A DNA stretch of 64,000 nucleotides, taken from positions 1 to 64,000 of the forward strand of contig JBEKHB010000012.1 in assembly GCA_050012495.1 (NCBI GenBank), in the 5' to 3' direction. The stretch is from BOG-1155 sp050012495. Lineage in GTDB: Bacteria; Desulfobacterota; Syntrophorhabdia; Syntrophorhabdales; WCHB1-27. The notes under the pieces are model-generated. The model had not been told where the DNA came from. It made no database searches and saw only the letters and a program-made list of their open reading frames with translations. The translations under genes were made by a program, and so were the position numbers. Positions 7,777-16,115 of this stretch are shown here, in pieces (positions within the stretch are counted from its first letter, which is position 1; the number at the start of each line of letters is the position of its first letter).

Positions 7777-8034
7777 ATTTTTGTTGGCGCTACCTGCGCC
7801 GCCACAGGCGGGCGCGAGGGAAACCGCTGCGTCTTCACCATGAGCGAAAGCCCTCGCATGGCAGGGGTGGCCGCCGCGGTCATGCTCCACGAGAAGCCCT
7901 ACGAGAATTACTGGATCGCGGGTGACGACGACTATGGCCATGCCCTCGCCGACGTCCCCTGGGGCGCCCTCAAGAAGCCCGAGCCGACCCTTGTGCTGGT
8001 GGGTCAGCCATGGTGGAAGGCGGGAAGGAAGTAG
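7777..8034 (+). pseudogene. Relic of a LivK-type ABC substrate-binding protein
   Basis: The frame carries VFTMSESPRMAGVAAAV, then YWIAGDDDYGHALADVPWGAL and LVLVGQPWW. This matches the middle of branched-chain-amino-acid-type periplasmic binding proteins (VFRTSxSDxxxA..., IxxDYxYGxSxxxxFxxAL). The signal peptide, N-lobe and all sequence after the mid-region are absent, and the frame stops soon after. It is read as a decayed fragment. It is not part of the neighbouring DoxX gene. Confidence 0.5.
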
Positions 8035-8077
8035 CCGGGGGACGGGTGGAAAGTGACGAGAGGACAGGGGAAGCGGC

Positions 8078-9061
8078 CTAGACGAGGGAGAATATAATCC
8101 TTCCTCCACGCACCTCCCTGCGCAAGGCGCCTTTCCCCTCAAGGTATTTCAAATGAGCAAAGGTCTCGCCCGTTGCGAGAAGCTTCTGCAGGTCGGGCAC
8201 CGAGGCCCAGGAGTCGGAATTGGCCACATTCCAGGTTATCCTGGATGCTACCTCGTAGACGTCCTTGCCGCCGTCTTTCAGTTCTGCCATGATCTCGGAA
8301 GCCCTCGCTCGATGATGCTCCCTCAACTCGTCGATCCTTTCCCGAAAACCGGTAAAGGGGTCATGATGCCCCGGCAGGACGAGCCGGACATCAAGGGGAT
8401 AGATATGGTCGAGGCTCTGCAGGTAGTCACGTAGGGGGTCGTTCACATCGATGCGTGCCTGGATCCCGGGCGTTATATCGGCAATGAGGTGGTCTCCCGC
8501 GAGGAGAAGCCGGCTCGTTGATTCATAAAGGCAGGTATGGCCGCGGCTGTGCCCCGGCGTCGTGACGCATCGAAACCGATAATCCCCGACCCTGAGCTGG
8601 TCTGCGTCTTTCACGAACCGGAAAGGCCAGACCTGCTCGATGTGCGGTCGCCGCGTCAACTCCGGCGGGAGGACTTCCCCGAGGTCGCTGTCCGGGAACC
8701 CGGTCAGCCGTGCGAACTTCTGGAAATCGGCAAACATTGCGCCCGATCTCACCGTTTCGAGCACCTCCGCTTCCCGCCTGTCGATATAAATGACCGATCC
8801 TTCCCGTATCAGTCGGGAAACCAGGGTGAAATGGTCAGGGTGGGAATGGGTGATAAAAAAATCGCTCCTGGCCGTATCGATGTCGAGCCGGCGCAAGCCC
8901 TCATCCATGGCCTGCATGCAAAGATCGAGGTCCATCCCGGTGTCGATGATCAGGTTGCGCTCCAGCCCCTTTACCACGTAAGCGTTGACCGACCCGAGAA
9001 GCGATGCAGGCAGGGGTATGGGAATCCTGTAAAAGCCGGACGCGATTTCTTCGACCATCAA
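8078..9061 (-). CDS. MBL-fold metallo-hydrolase
   Basis: A 327-residue metallo-beta-lactamase-fold hydrolase. It has the metal-binding motif THSHPDH (near residue 70), a second histidine in TTPGHSRGHTCLYE, an aspartate in LLLAGDHLI and the late histidine in LVLPGHHDPF. A C-terminal extension of about 80 residues resembles the winged-helix tail seen in LACTB2-like members. Two ATGs lie in tandem (9061, 9058). A clear paralog of similar length and order lies at 29123-30136 in the catabolic operon, which suggests that this one may also act on a thioester or lactone. The substrate cannot be told from sequence. No signal peptide. Confidence 0.85.
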   Translation of the reverse strand: MMVEEIASGFYRIPIPLPASLLGSVNAYVVKGLERNLIIDTGMDLDLCMQAMDEGLRRLDIDTARSDFFITHSHPDHFTLVSRLIREGSVIYIDRREAEVLETVRSGAMFADFQKFARLTGFPDSDLGEVLPPELTRRPHIEQVWPFRFVKDADQLRVGDYRFRCVTTPGHSRGHTCLYESTSRLLLAGDHLIADITPGIQARIDVNDPLRDYLQSLDHIYPLDVRLVLPGHHDPFTGFRERIDELREHHRARASEIMAELKDGGKDVYEVASRITWNVANSDSWASVPDLQKLLATGETFAHLKYLEGKGALRREVRGGRIIFSLV

Positions 9062-9264
9062 TTCACCGTCTCGCCGTTCAATTCAGGCGGCTCAGAGAAT
9101 ACCACCTGCCCGGCCCTGCAGGCAAGAGATTCGGCGGTGGACGGCTTTTCATAGTGACGAGTGATGAGCAGCCGGTGACGCGTAAAGGATTTAACGCAAT
9201 CGGTTTCACCTTTCCGCACATTTGTCGATGAGCACTCACAGGCGAGAAGACGAAAACGCAGCCG

Positions 9265-9714
9265 CTACCCTCCGTAGGCCGCCACCTCCGGTTCTGCCTG
9301 ACGATCCCGGTACGCCGCAATCAACCTTTGTCCTAGAATGCCGGACAGGTTTCTATAGATCAGAACACCGTCCGAAGGATAATCCTTGATTATGCGGATG
9401 ATGGCCTCTACGGGCACCCTCGAAATGGTCGATTGGGTCATGCAGCGGGCTTGGGCCAGGTAACGGTGCGGTTTGACCAGGGCCGACCAGCCGAATATCT
9501 CACCGGGATAGTAAGCAAGAAAGCGCGTCTCTCGCGGCTCCCCTACCACGAGATCCACCTTGCCGTCTTCCAGCATATAGAAGTAGTGTGCCTCCTCGCC
9601 TTCCTGGAATACCGGCTCCTCCTCCCTGTAGATCTGCTTCGTCTTATGCCTTTCTATGACGCCCCTCGCGTCCGCGCTTATGCCGTCAAACAACTCCTCC
9701 TGTTTTATGAACAT
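9265..9714 (-). CDS. Cyclic-nucleotide-binding-domain protein without HTH
   Basis: The start at 9714 follows a perfect AAGGAGG ribosome-binding site, giving 149 residues. The chain is essentially one cNMP-binding beta-roll: IYREEEPVFQEGEEAHYFYM, then GKVDLVVGE and YPGEIFGWSALV, then LAQARCMTQSTISRVP, which occupies the phosphate-binding-cassette position, and a C-terminal helix. Crp/Fnr regulators have a further 70-residue winged helix that is absent here, so this is a stand-alone sensor or effector domain and not a transcription factor. The partner is unknown. The promoter on the minus strand is annotated separately. Confidence 0.75.
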   Translation of the reverse strand: MFIKQEELFDGISADARGVIERHKTKQIYREEEPVFQEGEEAHYFYMLEDGKVDLVVGEPRETRFLAYYPGEIFGWSALVKPHRYLAQARCMTQSTISRVPVEAIIRIIKDYPSDGVLIYRNLSGILGQRLIAAYRDRQAEPEVAAYGG

Positions 9715-9783
9715 ACTTACCTCCTTGCAAGTAAACATACGCGGTGACGACCCGTAACCCACACACATCCCAAATCCAAATAT

Positions 9784-9812
9784 AATGTAAAACCGAAAAA
9801 GCAGTTTGACAA
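9784..9812 (-). promoter_or_regulatory. Promoter for the cNMP-binding protein gene
   Basis: On the minus strand TTGTCA (9812-9807) and TACATT (9789-9784) are separated by 17 bases, about 70 bases before the ATG at 9714. Confidence 0.5.
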
Positions 9813-9823
9813 GAAGGAGCGGT

Positions 9824-9882
9824 GGCCGGCCTGTCGGCCCCCTTAATATTGTTAAGGCCGGCCTGTCGGCCCCCTTAATATT
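9824..9882 (+). repeat. Two 27-bp direct repeats, each with a hairpin
   Basis: An identical 27-base unit starts at 9824 and again at 9856, separated by GTTAA. Each unit contains the inverted pair GGCCG/CGGCC. The pair sits between divergent genes (cNMP-binding protein and diguanylate cyclase) and could be a regulator site or a duplicated terminator remnant. Confidence 0.6.
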
Positions 9883-10029
9883 TCCCCGGTTCGGGCGAAA
9901 AACTTACTTATAAGGCTTTAGCTCTCTTTGTTCTCGAAAGAGGTATCGCGCCTTGTCAGGGAAAAGGTGCCACGAGGGGGGAACGATGGGTGCAAGAGGG
10001 CATGCCTATTTATCACGACGAAAGGTGTC

Positions 10030-13000
10030 ATGAGCGCCACGACAGAAACATTCGGGCCGGGTACGCCCCTTTACAACAGCAAGATCATCCTTGCCTATGT
10101 CAGGTTCGCCGAGCGCCGCTGCGCCGGCGTCAATATGAACGAGGTATTGGCCTATGCAGGGATAGAGACCTACCAGCTAGGAGATGTGGACCATTGGTTC
10201 ACGCAGGCGCAGGTGGACCTCTTTCAGGAAAAACTGGCAGAGCTTGCCGGGATCGGGGATATTGCCCGGGAAGCAGGCAGATATGCCGCGTCTTCGTCAT
10301 CTATGGGGATCATAAAATATTACGCGCTCAGCTTCGTGAGCCCCATGAAGCTCTGTGAGATGATAGGGAAGACCGCCGGCTTTTTTACCAGGTCGGTCGT
10401 CTGGGAAACAAAAAACACCGGTCCGCGCACGGTCGAGATCACCGTGACCCCGAGGCCGGGCGCACGGGAAAAACCGTTCCAGTGTCAGAGCAGGATCGGG
10501 TATCTCGAAGGGATCTCCGAACTCTTCAAGTCCAACCTCCCCGTGGTCGAACAGACCGAATGCGTCTTTCACGGAGGCCGATGCTGCCGGTACGTCGTGA
10601 CGTGGTCCGGGCCCCGGTGGGAGGCGCAGAGGAAGATGAGAAATTATCTCGCCCTGTCTCTCTCAGCCCTGTCTGCCGGCCTGTTCTTCATTTCCACTCC
10701 GGGTATCTCTGCCGCTTCCATGCTTGTGACGTTGGCCGTTGTCCTTGCGCTGTCGGCCAGGGCATGGCGCATAGAAAAAGACGAATTGTGCTCCGCGATA
10801 GAGAGCCTGAGGTCCGCGACGGAGATGCTCATCGAGAAGACAGAGGTACATCGGAACCAGGCCCGGCTAATGCAGGAAACAGGACACGCCCTGGCCAGGC
10901 AGAGGAGCATCGAAGGCATACTGCGGGAAGTGGCGCAGCTACTGGAAAAGCGTTTCGATTACGACCGCGGCATGATTCTTTTGGCCGATAAGGAGAAGCA
11001 CGCGCTCAATGTCAGGGCCACCTTTGGATATCCCGAAGAACTGGCGCCTGCCCTTCAGGATATGGTCTTCACGACCGGGCCGGAATCACGGTCGTTTCTC
11101 ATGCGATGTTTCCGCGAACAGAGGCCTTTCCTCATCAACAACGTGGACGAGACCGGGGACCTCCCGGCGTTCTGCGTGGAATTCACCAGGAAAACAGGGA
11201 CAAAAGCGTTCATCTGCTGCCCCATAGTGTGCGCCGACGACGCGCTGGGGGTGCTCTCCGTCGGCAACGTGAAAGCAAAACGCCCCCTGCTCCAGCGAGA
11301 CATCGACCGCCTCACGCAGCTCGGCCGGCAAACCGGCGGCAGCATCCGCAACCTCACGGCCAGGCAGGCGGATAAGGCGGTCAGGGAGAGCGAGGCCCGG
11401 TTCCGCGCCGTCGTGGAGAAGTCGGGCGAGGTCATCGCGCTCACCGATGCCCGGGGAAACTTCGTGTACGTCTCCCCGCCGGTGACCGCAGTCTTCGGCT
11501 ACTCCCCCGAGGAATTCTGCGGGCAGCACCGGCGCATGCACGTCCATCCCGACGATTGCGGACGCCTGGCAGAATTTTCTGCCTGGCTGCGCGCGAACCC
11601 GGGGGAGACGAAGGAGCTCGTGGTACGCCTTCGCCATAAAAACGGTGCCTGGCGTTGCGTCGAGATCACCAGCCACAACCTGCTGGACGAGCCGGGCGTG
11701 CGGGCCGTCGTCTCCAACGTGCGTGACATTACCGACCGGAAGATTGCGGAGGAGACACTCAGGGAATCGGAAAACAAGTTCAAGAACCTGGTGGAAGAAT
11801 CGCCGGTGGGCGTCTATCTGATCCAGGACGGGGTCTTCAGGTACGTCAATGCGAAGTTTGCCGAGGTCCATGGCTATGACGAGTCCGAGATGGTGGAGCG
11901 CATGACGGTCGCGGAGACGATGTTTCCCGCAGACGAGGCTTCCATGGAGGAGAAGACCCGGTGGGTGCTCGGGCAAGACCAATGCCGCACAAGGCAATTC
12001 AGGATAGTCACGAAAACCGGGCAGATCAGGCACGTCGAATGCTATGCGACCCGCACCATGTACCGGGGCCGGCACGCCGTCATAGGGACGCTGCTCGATA
12101 TTACGGACCGTAAGGCCGACGAAGAAGCGCTGCGCTGGAAAACTACGTTCCTTGAGGCGCTCGTCAAGTCCAACCATGATGGAATCCTCGTCATCGACAG
12201 CCAGGGACGGATGCTCATGGAAAACCAGCGGACCGCGGACATATGGAAGATCCCCGAAGACGCCGTCACCGAGAAGCAGCGGATGGCGCATTTCTTGAGC
12301 ATGGTCAAGGAGCCGGATCTGCTCCGAGAGAAGATTATCTACCATAAGGACCATCCGGACGAGTCCATGCGCACCGAGATCGAGCTCAACACAGGCACCA
12401 TCGTCGACACCTCTTCGTCTCCCGTCATCGGCGAAGACGGGAGACGGTACGGGAGGATCTGGACCTTCCGCGACGTCACGGAGCTGAAACATTACTGGGA
12501 TATGCTGGTAGACCTCTCCACAACCGACGGACTGACCGGGCTGGCGAACAGGCGGCGCTTCGACGAGTTCCTTGAGCGGGAATGGCGCAGGAGTGTGCGC
12601 GAGGAGTCTGCCCTGTCGCTCATTTTCATGGACATCGATTTCTTCAAGGAGTATAACGACCACTACGGGCATCTGGCCGGGGATGACTGTCTGCGCCATG
12701 TCGCGGGCGTCCTCGGAAGGCTGGTGCAGCGGCCCGGGGACCTTGTTGCCCGCTACGGGGGCGAAGAGTTTGCGTGCATCCTCCCGGGCACGGACCAGCA
12801 GGGCGCGGCAGGGCTTGCGGACAAGATCATGAAGAGCATAAACGGCCTCAACCTCCCCCACGTCGCTTCCCCGGTCGCGAGCCATGTCACCTTGAGCTTC
12901 GGCGTGGCGGCAATGGTCCCGGAAAGGGGACAACCACCGTCGGAGTTGATCCGCCTTGCCGACCATCTCCTTTACTCGGCCAAGAAGGGGGGGCGCAACC

Positions 13001-13053
13001 GGGTACATTGCTGGCGGCAAAGGACAAGAGCCAGAAGAGCCGTTGAAAGATAG
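10030..13053 (+). CDS. Multidomain sensor diguanylate cyclase (membrane, GAF, PAS x3, GGDEF)
   Basis: About 1007 residues from ATG 10030 (AAAGGTG upstream); the frame is open to a TTG at 9928. Order: an N-terminal sensor module of about 200 residues ending in ECVFHGGRCCRY, similar in style to V4R-type domains but not firmly assigned; two membrane helices (LALSLSALSAGLFF and SMLVTLAVVLALSA); a coiled coil; a GAF domain; three PAS domains (cores near FVYVSPPVTAVFGYS, FRYVNAKFAEVHGY and ILVIDSQGRMLMENQ); and a GGDEF domain with an intact catalytic loop RYGGEEF. The inhibitory RxxD site (RPGD) lies five residues before it. It should make cyclic di-GMP at the membrane. The ligand is unknown. Confidence 0.85.
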   Translation: MSATTETFGPGTPLYNSKIILAYVRFAERRCAGVNMNEVLAYAGIETYQLGDVDHWFTQAQVDLFQEKLAELAGIGDIAREAGRYAASSSSMGIIKYYALSFVSPMKLCEMIGKTAGFFTRSVVWETKNTGPRTVEITVTPRPGAREKPFQCQSRIGYLEGISELFKSNLPVVEQTECVFHGGRCCRYVVTWSGPRWEAQRKMRNYLALSLSALSAGLFFISTPGISAASMLVTLAVVLALSARAWRIEKDELCSAIESLRSATEMLIEKTEVHRNQARLMQETGHALARQRSIEGILREVAQLLEKRFDYDRGMILLADKEKHALNVRATFGYPEELAPALQDMVFTTGPESRSFLMRCFREQRPFLINNVDETGDLPAFCVEFTRKTGTKAFICCPIVCADDALGVLSVGNVKAKRPLLQRDIDRLTQLGRQTGGSIRNLTARQADKAVRESEARFRAVVEKSGEVIALTDARGNFVYVSPPVTAVFGYSPEEFCGQHRRMHVHPDDCGRLAEFSAWLRANPGETKELVVRLRHKNGAWRCVEITSHNLLDEPGVRAVVSNVRDITDRKIAEETLRESENKFKNLVEESPVGVYLIQDGVFRYVNAKFAEVHGYDESEMVERMTVAETMFPADEASMEEKTRWVLGQDQCRTRQFRIVTKTGQIRHVECYATRTMYRGRHAVIGTLLDITDRKADEEALRWKTTFLEALVKSNHDGILVIDSQGRMLMENQRTADIWKIPEDAVTEKQRMAHFLSMVKEPDLLREKIIYHKDHPDESMRTEIELNTGTIVDTSSSPVIGEDGRRYGRIWTFRDVTELKHYWDMLVDLSTTDGLTGLANRRRFDEFLEREWRRSVREESALSLIFMDIDFFKEYNDHYGHLAGDDCLRHVAGVLGRLVQRPGDLVARYGGEEFACILPGTDQQGAAGLADKIMKSINGLNLPHVASPVASHVTLSFGVAAMVPERGQPPSELIRLADHLLYSAKKGGRNRVHCWRQRTRARRAVER

Positions 13054-13060
13054 TGGCCTT

Positions 13061-13105
13061 CCTTAATTATATGTCTTATAGGACTTATAAGACTTATAAT
13101 TAAGG
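13061..13105. repeat. Near-perfect 20-bp-arm palindrome at a ribosome-binding site
   Basis: Arms 13061-13080 and 13086-13105 pair with a single mismatch around a GGACT loop. The distal arm ends in AAGG, the first part of AAGGAGG before the next gene. A transcript from the cyclase gene would fold here and could mask that Shine-Dalgarno sequence. As DNA it is also a good dimeric-repressor site. Confidence 0.7.
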
Positions 13106-13122
13106 AGGCGGAGGTGGCGTGG

Positions 13123-13455
13123 ATGGACGAAGATGAATGGGGTCGTGATCCTTCCGTGCGCAGCATGCGGTCCGTCTTTGCCGCCATCGAGGCGGCACAA
13201 AACCGCTTCCTCCATGGGCTCGGCGTGGGCCGCACCGACAAAAGACTCCGCCATTGGCGAAAGACGGCCCTCCATCTCTTCGAGCAGACCTGGGCAGTCG
13301 CCGCCGAGCGCGGGATGCCGCCGGCTGAAAAGGATGCAGCCGACCTGTACCTCTGCTGTCTCGCAAAGGTGCTCGGGACGTACGGGATCCAGGCGCCGCA
13401 CCCGTGCGTGCCCGATAACCCGGGCGTGATGCGTCTTTTAGAGGAAAAAGGGTGA
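13123..13455 (+). CDS. Conserved-looking hypothetical protein
   Basis: About 110 residues (GTG at 13114 is an alternative start), not recognised. The middle is helical and charged (RSVFAAIEAAQNRFLHGLG, then HWRKTALHLFEQTW), and a Cys pair occurs in LYLCCLAK. A GGAGG lies eight bases before ATG 13123. The stop overlaps the GTG start of the next gene (GTGA), indicating translational coupling to 13452-13796. The two probably form a small bicistronic unit controlled at the palindrome upstream. No membrane or export signal is seen. Confidence 0.6.
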   Translation: MDEDEWGRDPSVRSMRSVFAAIEAAQNRFLHGLGVGRTDKRLRHWRKTALHLFEQTWAVAAERGMPPAEKDAADLYLCCLAKVLGTYGIQAPHPCVPDNPGVMRLLEEKG

Positions 13456-13796
13456 GTCCGGTGATACGGCTTCGTCTTTTCGGCCGCTGCCGCATCTATC
13501 ACGATCCGGTGAGTCCCGTGCTGCGGGCCCCGGCCCAAATCGGGTGGGATGCATGGTTCCGCACTATCGACCTCGTCACGCCGCAGCCTTTGAAGGGAGA
13601 GGAACTTCTGCGCAGGGCGCGGGGGTGGTGGACTGTCGAGCCTAATGACGTCTCCGCCCTCGTCAACCACTACGGCCGCCTGCTCGTCGGCCCAGAGGGC
13701 GAACTGATGGTCGAATGCGCGGACGACCAGACCATGGAGGCCCTCGCAGGGGCGCTCTCAGAGAAGTTCGGCGACCAGGTCCAGCTCGCCCCTTGA
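13452..13796 (+). CDS. Hypothetical protein coupled to the preceding gene
   Basis: 114 residues from GTG, not recognised. It begins with a beta-like, basic stretch (VIRLRLFGRCRIYHD), contains a Trp-rich middle (IGWDAWFRTIDL, RARGWWTVEP) and ends acidic (GELMVECADDQTMEALAGAL). The four-base overlap with the upstream frame and the G+C-rich codon use shared with neighbours support a real gene. It is followed after 70 bases by the HNH nuclease gene, which has its own promoter. Confidence 0.6.
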   Translation: MSPVIRLRLFGRCRIYHDPVSPVLRAPAQIGWDAWFRTIDLVTPQPLKGEELLRRARGWWTVEPNDVSALVNHYGRLLVGPEGELMVECADDQTMEALAGALSEKFGDQVQLAP

Positions 13797-13828
13797 GCGG
13801 GGGATGGCGGCCCCCCTCCTCGCCATTC

Positions 13829-13857
13829 TTGACAACCACCCGGAAAAGCGGTATTTT
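13829..13857 (+). promoter_or_regulatory. Promoter with near-leaderless start for the HNH gene
   Basis: TTGACA (13829-13834) and TATTTT (13852-13857) are 17 bases apart. The ATG at 13867 would lie only three or four bases after the expected transcription start, so the mRNA would be essentially leaderless. Confidence 0.5.
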
Positions 13858-13866
13858 CAAACGGTC

Positions 13867-14379
13867 ATGAACCGGACGCTTCTTCTCAACACCACCTTCG
13901 AGCCTCTCGCGGTCGTCTCCTGGCAAAAGGCCATCACCCTCATGTTCCTCAACAAGGTCGAGGTGATCAGGGAGTACGACAGGGAGATAAGGAGCGTGTC
14001 GACCGGCTTCAGACTGCCTGCGGTGATCAGACTCCTCCGGTTTGTCGGGAACAAGCAGATCCAGGTGCGCTTCTCAAGGAGGAACGTGTTCCTCCGCGAC
14101 AACTATATCTGCCAGTACTGCGGCGAGCAGTTCGATCCCGAGTATCTCACGTGCGATCATATCATGCCGAAATCGAGGGGCGGGATAACCGGATGGACGA
14201 ATATCGTCACCTCCTGCATTTACTGCAATCTGAAAAAGGCCGACAAGCTTCCCGAGGAAGTGGAGATGGTTCCGAGAAAAAGGCCGGGCCGCCCGAGCGG
14301 CTCTTACGTGCTCATGCTGCATCTCGGCGCCGGTCCCCTCCCTGACCATTGGAAAGACTACGCATTTCTGAGGGATTAA
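13867..14379 (+). CDS. HNH endonuclease
   Basis: 170 residues from ATG 13867, the start shared by this family (MNRTLLLNTTFEPLAVVSW). The C-terminal half has the zinc-ribbon HNH core: CQYCGEQF, then LTCDHIMPKSRGG, then WTNIVTSCIYCNLKKAD, so both Cys pairs and the His/Asn catalytic residues are intact. Family members of this type are common chromosomal proteins of unknown physiological role and are not homing nucleases inside introns. It is followed after two bases by the HIT gene, so HNH, HIT and phosphorylase form one operon. A longer reading frame from 13804 would overlap the promoter and is not preferred. Confidence 0.8.
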   Translation: MNRTLLLNTTFEPLAVVSWQKAITLMFLNKVEVIREYDREIRSVSTGFRLPAVIRLLRFVGNKQIQVRFSRRNVFLRDNYICQYCGEQFDPEYLTCDHIMPKSRGGITGWTNIVTSCIYCNLKKADKLPEEVEMVPRKRPGRPSGSYVLMLHLGAGPLPDHWKDYAFLRD

Positions 14380-14381
14380 AG

Positions 14382-14873
14382 ATGAAAAGCATATGGGCGC
14401 CGTGGAGGATGGAGTATATTGCAAGTGAAAAGGACGCACGCGAAAACAAGTGCTTTCTGTGTATTGAGCCGGCAACCGATGAGACGTCGCTCGTACTCGC
14501 GCGAAAACAGACGGCGTTTGTGGTCATGAACCACTACCCCTACGCCAACGGCCATGTGATGGTGGTTCCTGTGAGACACGTGGGGAAGATCGACGAGCTG
14601 AGCGACGGGGAGCTTCTCGATATGATGGGTCTGGTGCGGGTCCTTTCGTCCCTGCTCAGGGAGACCATCCACGCGGAGGGGCTGAACATAGGGATCAACA
14701 TGGGAAAGGCGGCCGGCGCCGGGCTTGAGGAGCACCTGCATATCCACGTGGTCCCCCGCTGGGTCGGCGACACCAACTTCATGCCGGTGCTGGGAGAGAC
14801 GAAGGTAATATCCGAACACCTCTACGAGACATACCGGAAGTTGAAGGAAAAGGTGCATGAGAAGCTTCTTTGA
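14382..14873 (+). CDS. HIT-family nucleotide hydrolase or phosphorylase
   Basis: 163 residues. The histidine-triad motif reads HLHIHVVPRW near residue 110, and the following DTNFMPVLGETK resembles bacterial Ap4A-type HIT proteins. CFLC and an NHYPYANGHVMVVPVRH core are also typical. Such enzymes hydrolyse or phosphorolyse dinucleoside polyphosphates or nucleoside phosphoramidates. GAGG lies upstream of the ATG. The gene starts two bases after the HNH stop and overlaps the nucleoside phosphorylase start by 17 bases, so it is part of a nucleotide-salvage-like operon. Cytoplasmic. Confidence 0.85.
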   Translation: MKSIWAPWRMEYIASEKDARENKCFLCIEPATDETSLVLARKQTAFVVMNHYPYANGHVMVVPVRHVGKIDELSDGELLDMMGLVRVLSSLLRETIHAEGLNIGINMGKAAGAGLEEHLHIHVVPRWVGDTNFMPVLGETKVISEHLYETYRKLKEKVHEKLL

Positions 14874-15603
14874 CCCTTCAGCGCCCGTGCTGACGCCGGC
14901 AGATCTCGTGCTCGCTTTTACCGGTGCGGCGCCGGAGGCGCTCCTCCTGCCGCGGAGGGCGGTCATCGTCTTCACCCCGGCCGACCTCGACCGGCTCGCA
15001 AGAGAGACCGGGGCGGAGCCCGTGCCCGTTTGGCGCCCATTCAAGCGCCTTTACAGGCCCCGAGGAAAAGAGACGGTCCTGGCGCGGTCCTGGGTCGGCG
15101 GGCCGGCCGTCGCCGCCCTTGTCGAAGAGCTCGCCGCTTTCCGTGTGCGAGAATTCTGCTTGTGGGGCTACTGCGGAGGGATCAGCGCAGATGTCCGCGT
15201 CGGAGACGTCATCCTGGCGACCGCGGCGTTCAGGGAAGAAGGTGTCTCTTCTCACTACCTTGAAGACGAAGACGAGCTTGTAGGGTCGGAATGGGCGGCC
15301 CAATGGGAGCTGCCGTCGAAGAAAGCCCGAATTCTCGCCGGTCCCGTCTGGACGTGCGACGCCCTTTACAGGGAAACGGCGGAGAAGGTTGCGAGGTACG
15401 CCGAAAGGGGGGTGCTCGGAGTTGAGATGGAGGTGGCCTCTTTCTATGCCGTCTGCAAGCAGAAGGGCCTTAAAGCCATGGCGTTCCTCGTCGTATCCGA
15501 CGTTGTCCGGCCCGACGGGTGGGAAAGCGGCTTCAAGAGCACGCAACTGCAAAAAGGGGCCGCGAGGTTGTCGGCCTACATCAGAAAATACGTGCTCGTC
15601 TGA
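14857..15603 (+). CDS. Nucleoside phosphorylase (PNP/UDP family)
   Basis: 248 residues of the phosphorylase superfamily that cleaves nucleosides with phosphate. Visible motifs are LWGYCGGISADVRVGDVILA (the phosphate/ribose region), then VWTCDALYRET and GVLGVEMEVASFYAVCKQKG, where EMExA binds ribose, and the catalytic-loop aspartate in LVVSDVVRP. It looks closest to uridine-phosphorylase-like members, but the base specificity cannot be read. It overlaps the HIT gene by 17 bases. A relic of a transposase begins just downstream. Confidence 0.8.
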   Translation: MRSFFDPSAPVLTPADLVLAFTGAAPEALLLPRRAVIVFTPADLDRLARETGAEPVPVWRPFKRLYRPRGKETVLARSWVGGPAVAALVEELAAFRVREFCLWGYCGGISADVRVGDVILATAAFREEGVSSHYLEDEDELVGSEWAAQWELPSKKARILAGPVWTCDALYRETAEKVARYAERGVLGVEMEVASFYAVCKQKGLKAMAFLVVSDVVRPDGWESGFKSTQLQKGAARLSAYIRKYVLV

Positions 15604-15627
15604 ACAACCCCTATCAATTGAAAAGGG

Positions 15628-16077
15628 CGTCTCCCCGAAACGGAGCGGACGGTCATCGATAATGCCCTGAAGGAACCAAAGAAGATCCTCTACCGCTTCC
15701 ACGACAAGGTGTGCCCGAACTGCAAGAAGCGGTTCAATGCGAAGGCCCCGGTTCTTCCCAGAAGTCTCTACGGGAACAATCTCACCGCGCAGGTCGCCGT
15801 CATGCACTACTTCCACGGCATCCCCACGGGGAGGATCTGCGAGATGACGGGCATCAACGTAGGGAGCCTCGTCGACATCTTTCGCCGCTTGGGGAGGTAC
15901 TTCCTGCCTGCCATGGAAGCCCTGAAGAATGCCTACCGGGCGGTGCTCCACACCATAAACAAAAGAAGGGCAGAACAATCCCTGGAATCGGTCTTCAAAG
16001 GAATCCTCGACAAGATTGCCGAGAACCCTGCCGTTGATGTTACCTCCCTGATACTGCCTGCTCCCGAGCAAGCGTGA
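15628..16077 (+). mobile_element. Truncated IS66-like transposase fragment
   Basis: The frame carries a zinc-finger-like CPNCKKRF, then LPRSLYGNNLTAQVAVMHYF, then GIPTGRICEMTGINVGSL and RLGRYFLPAMEAL. This matches the central part of IS66-type transposases (a ribbon followed by KYxDHLPLYRQ and GI.L....L). There is no start codon with a ribosome-binding site upstream, the DDE catalytic region is missing and the last 45 residues look unrelated. No terminal inverted repeats were found. It marks the left boundary of the A+T-richer catabolic island. Confidence 0.55.
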
Positions 16078-16115
16078 AGGGAAACTGAGGGGTTACTCCA
16101 GTGACAAAATTTCTC

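Noticed and set aside
11086..13020. 644-codon minus-strand frame opposite the diguanylate cyclase
   Set aside because: High-G+C antisense frame; the plus strand carries complete GAF, PAS and GGDEF domains, and the minus product resembles no family.
14878..16071. 397-codon minus-strand frame opposite the nucleoside phosphorylase and transposase fragment
   Set aside because: It crosses two unrelated plus-strand features and shows no family motif.
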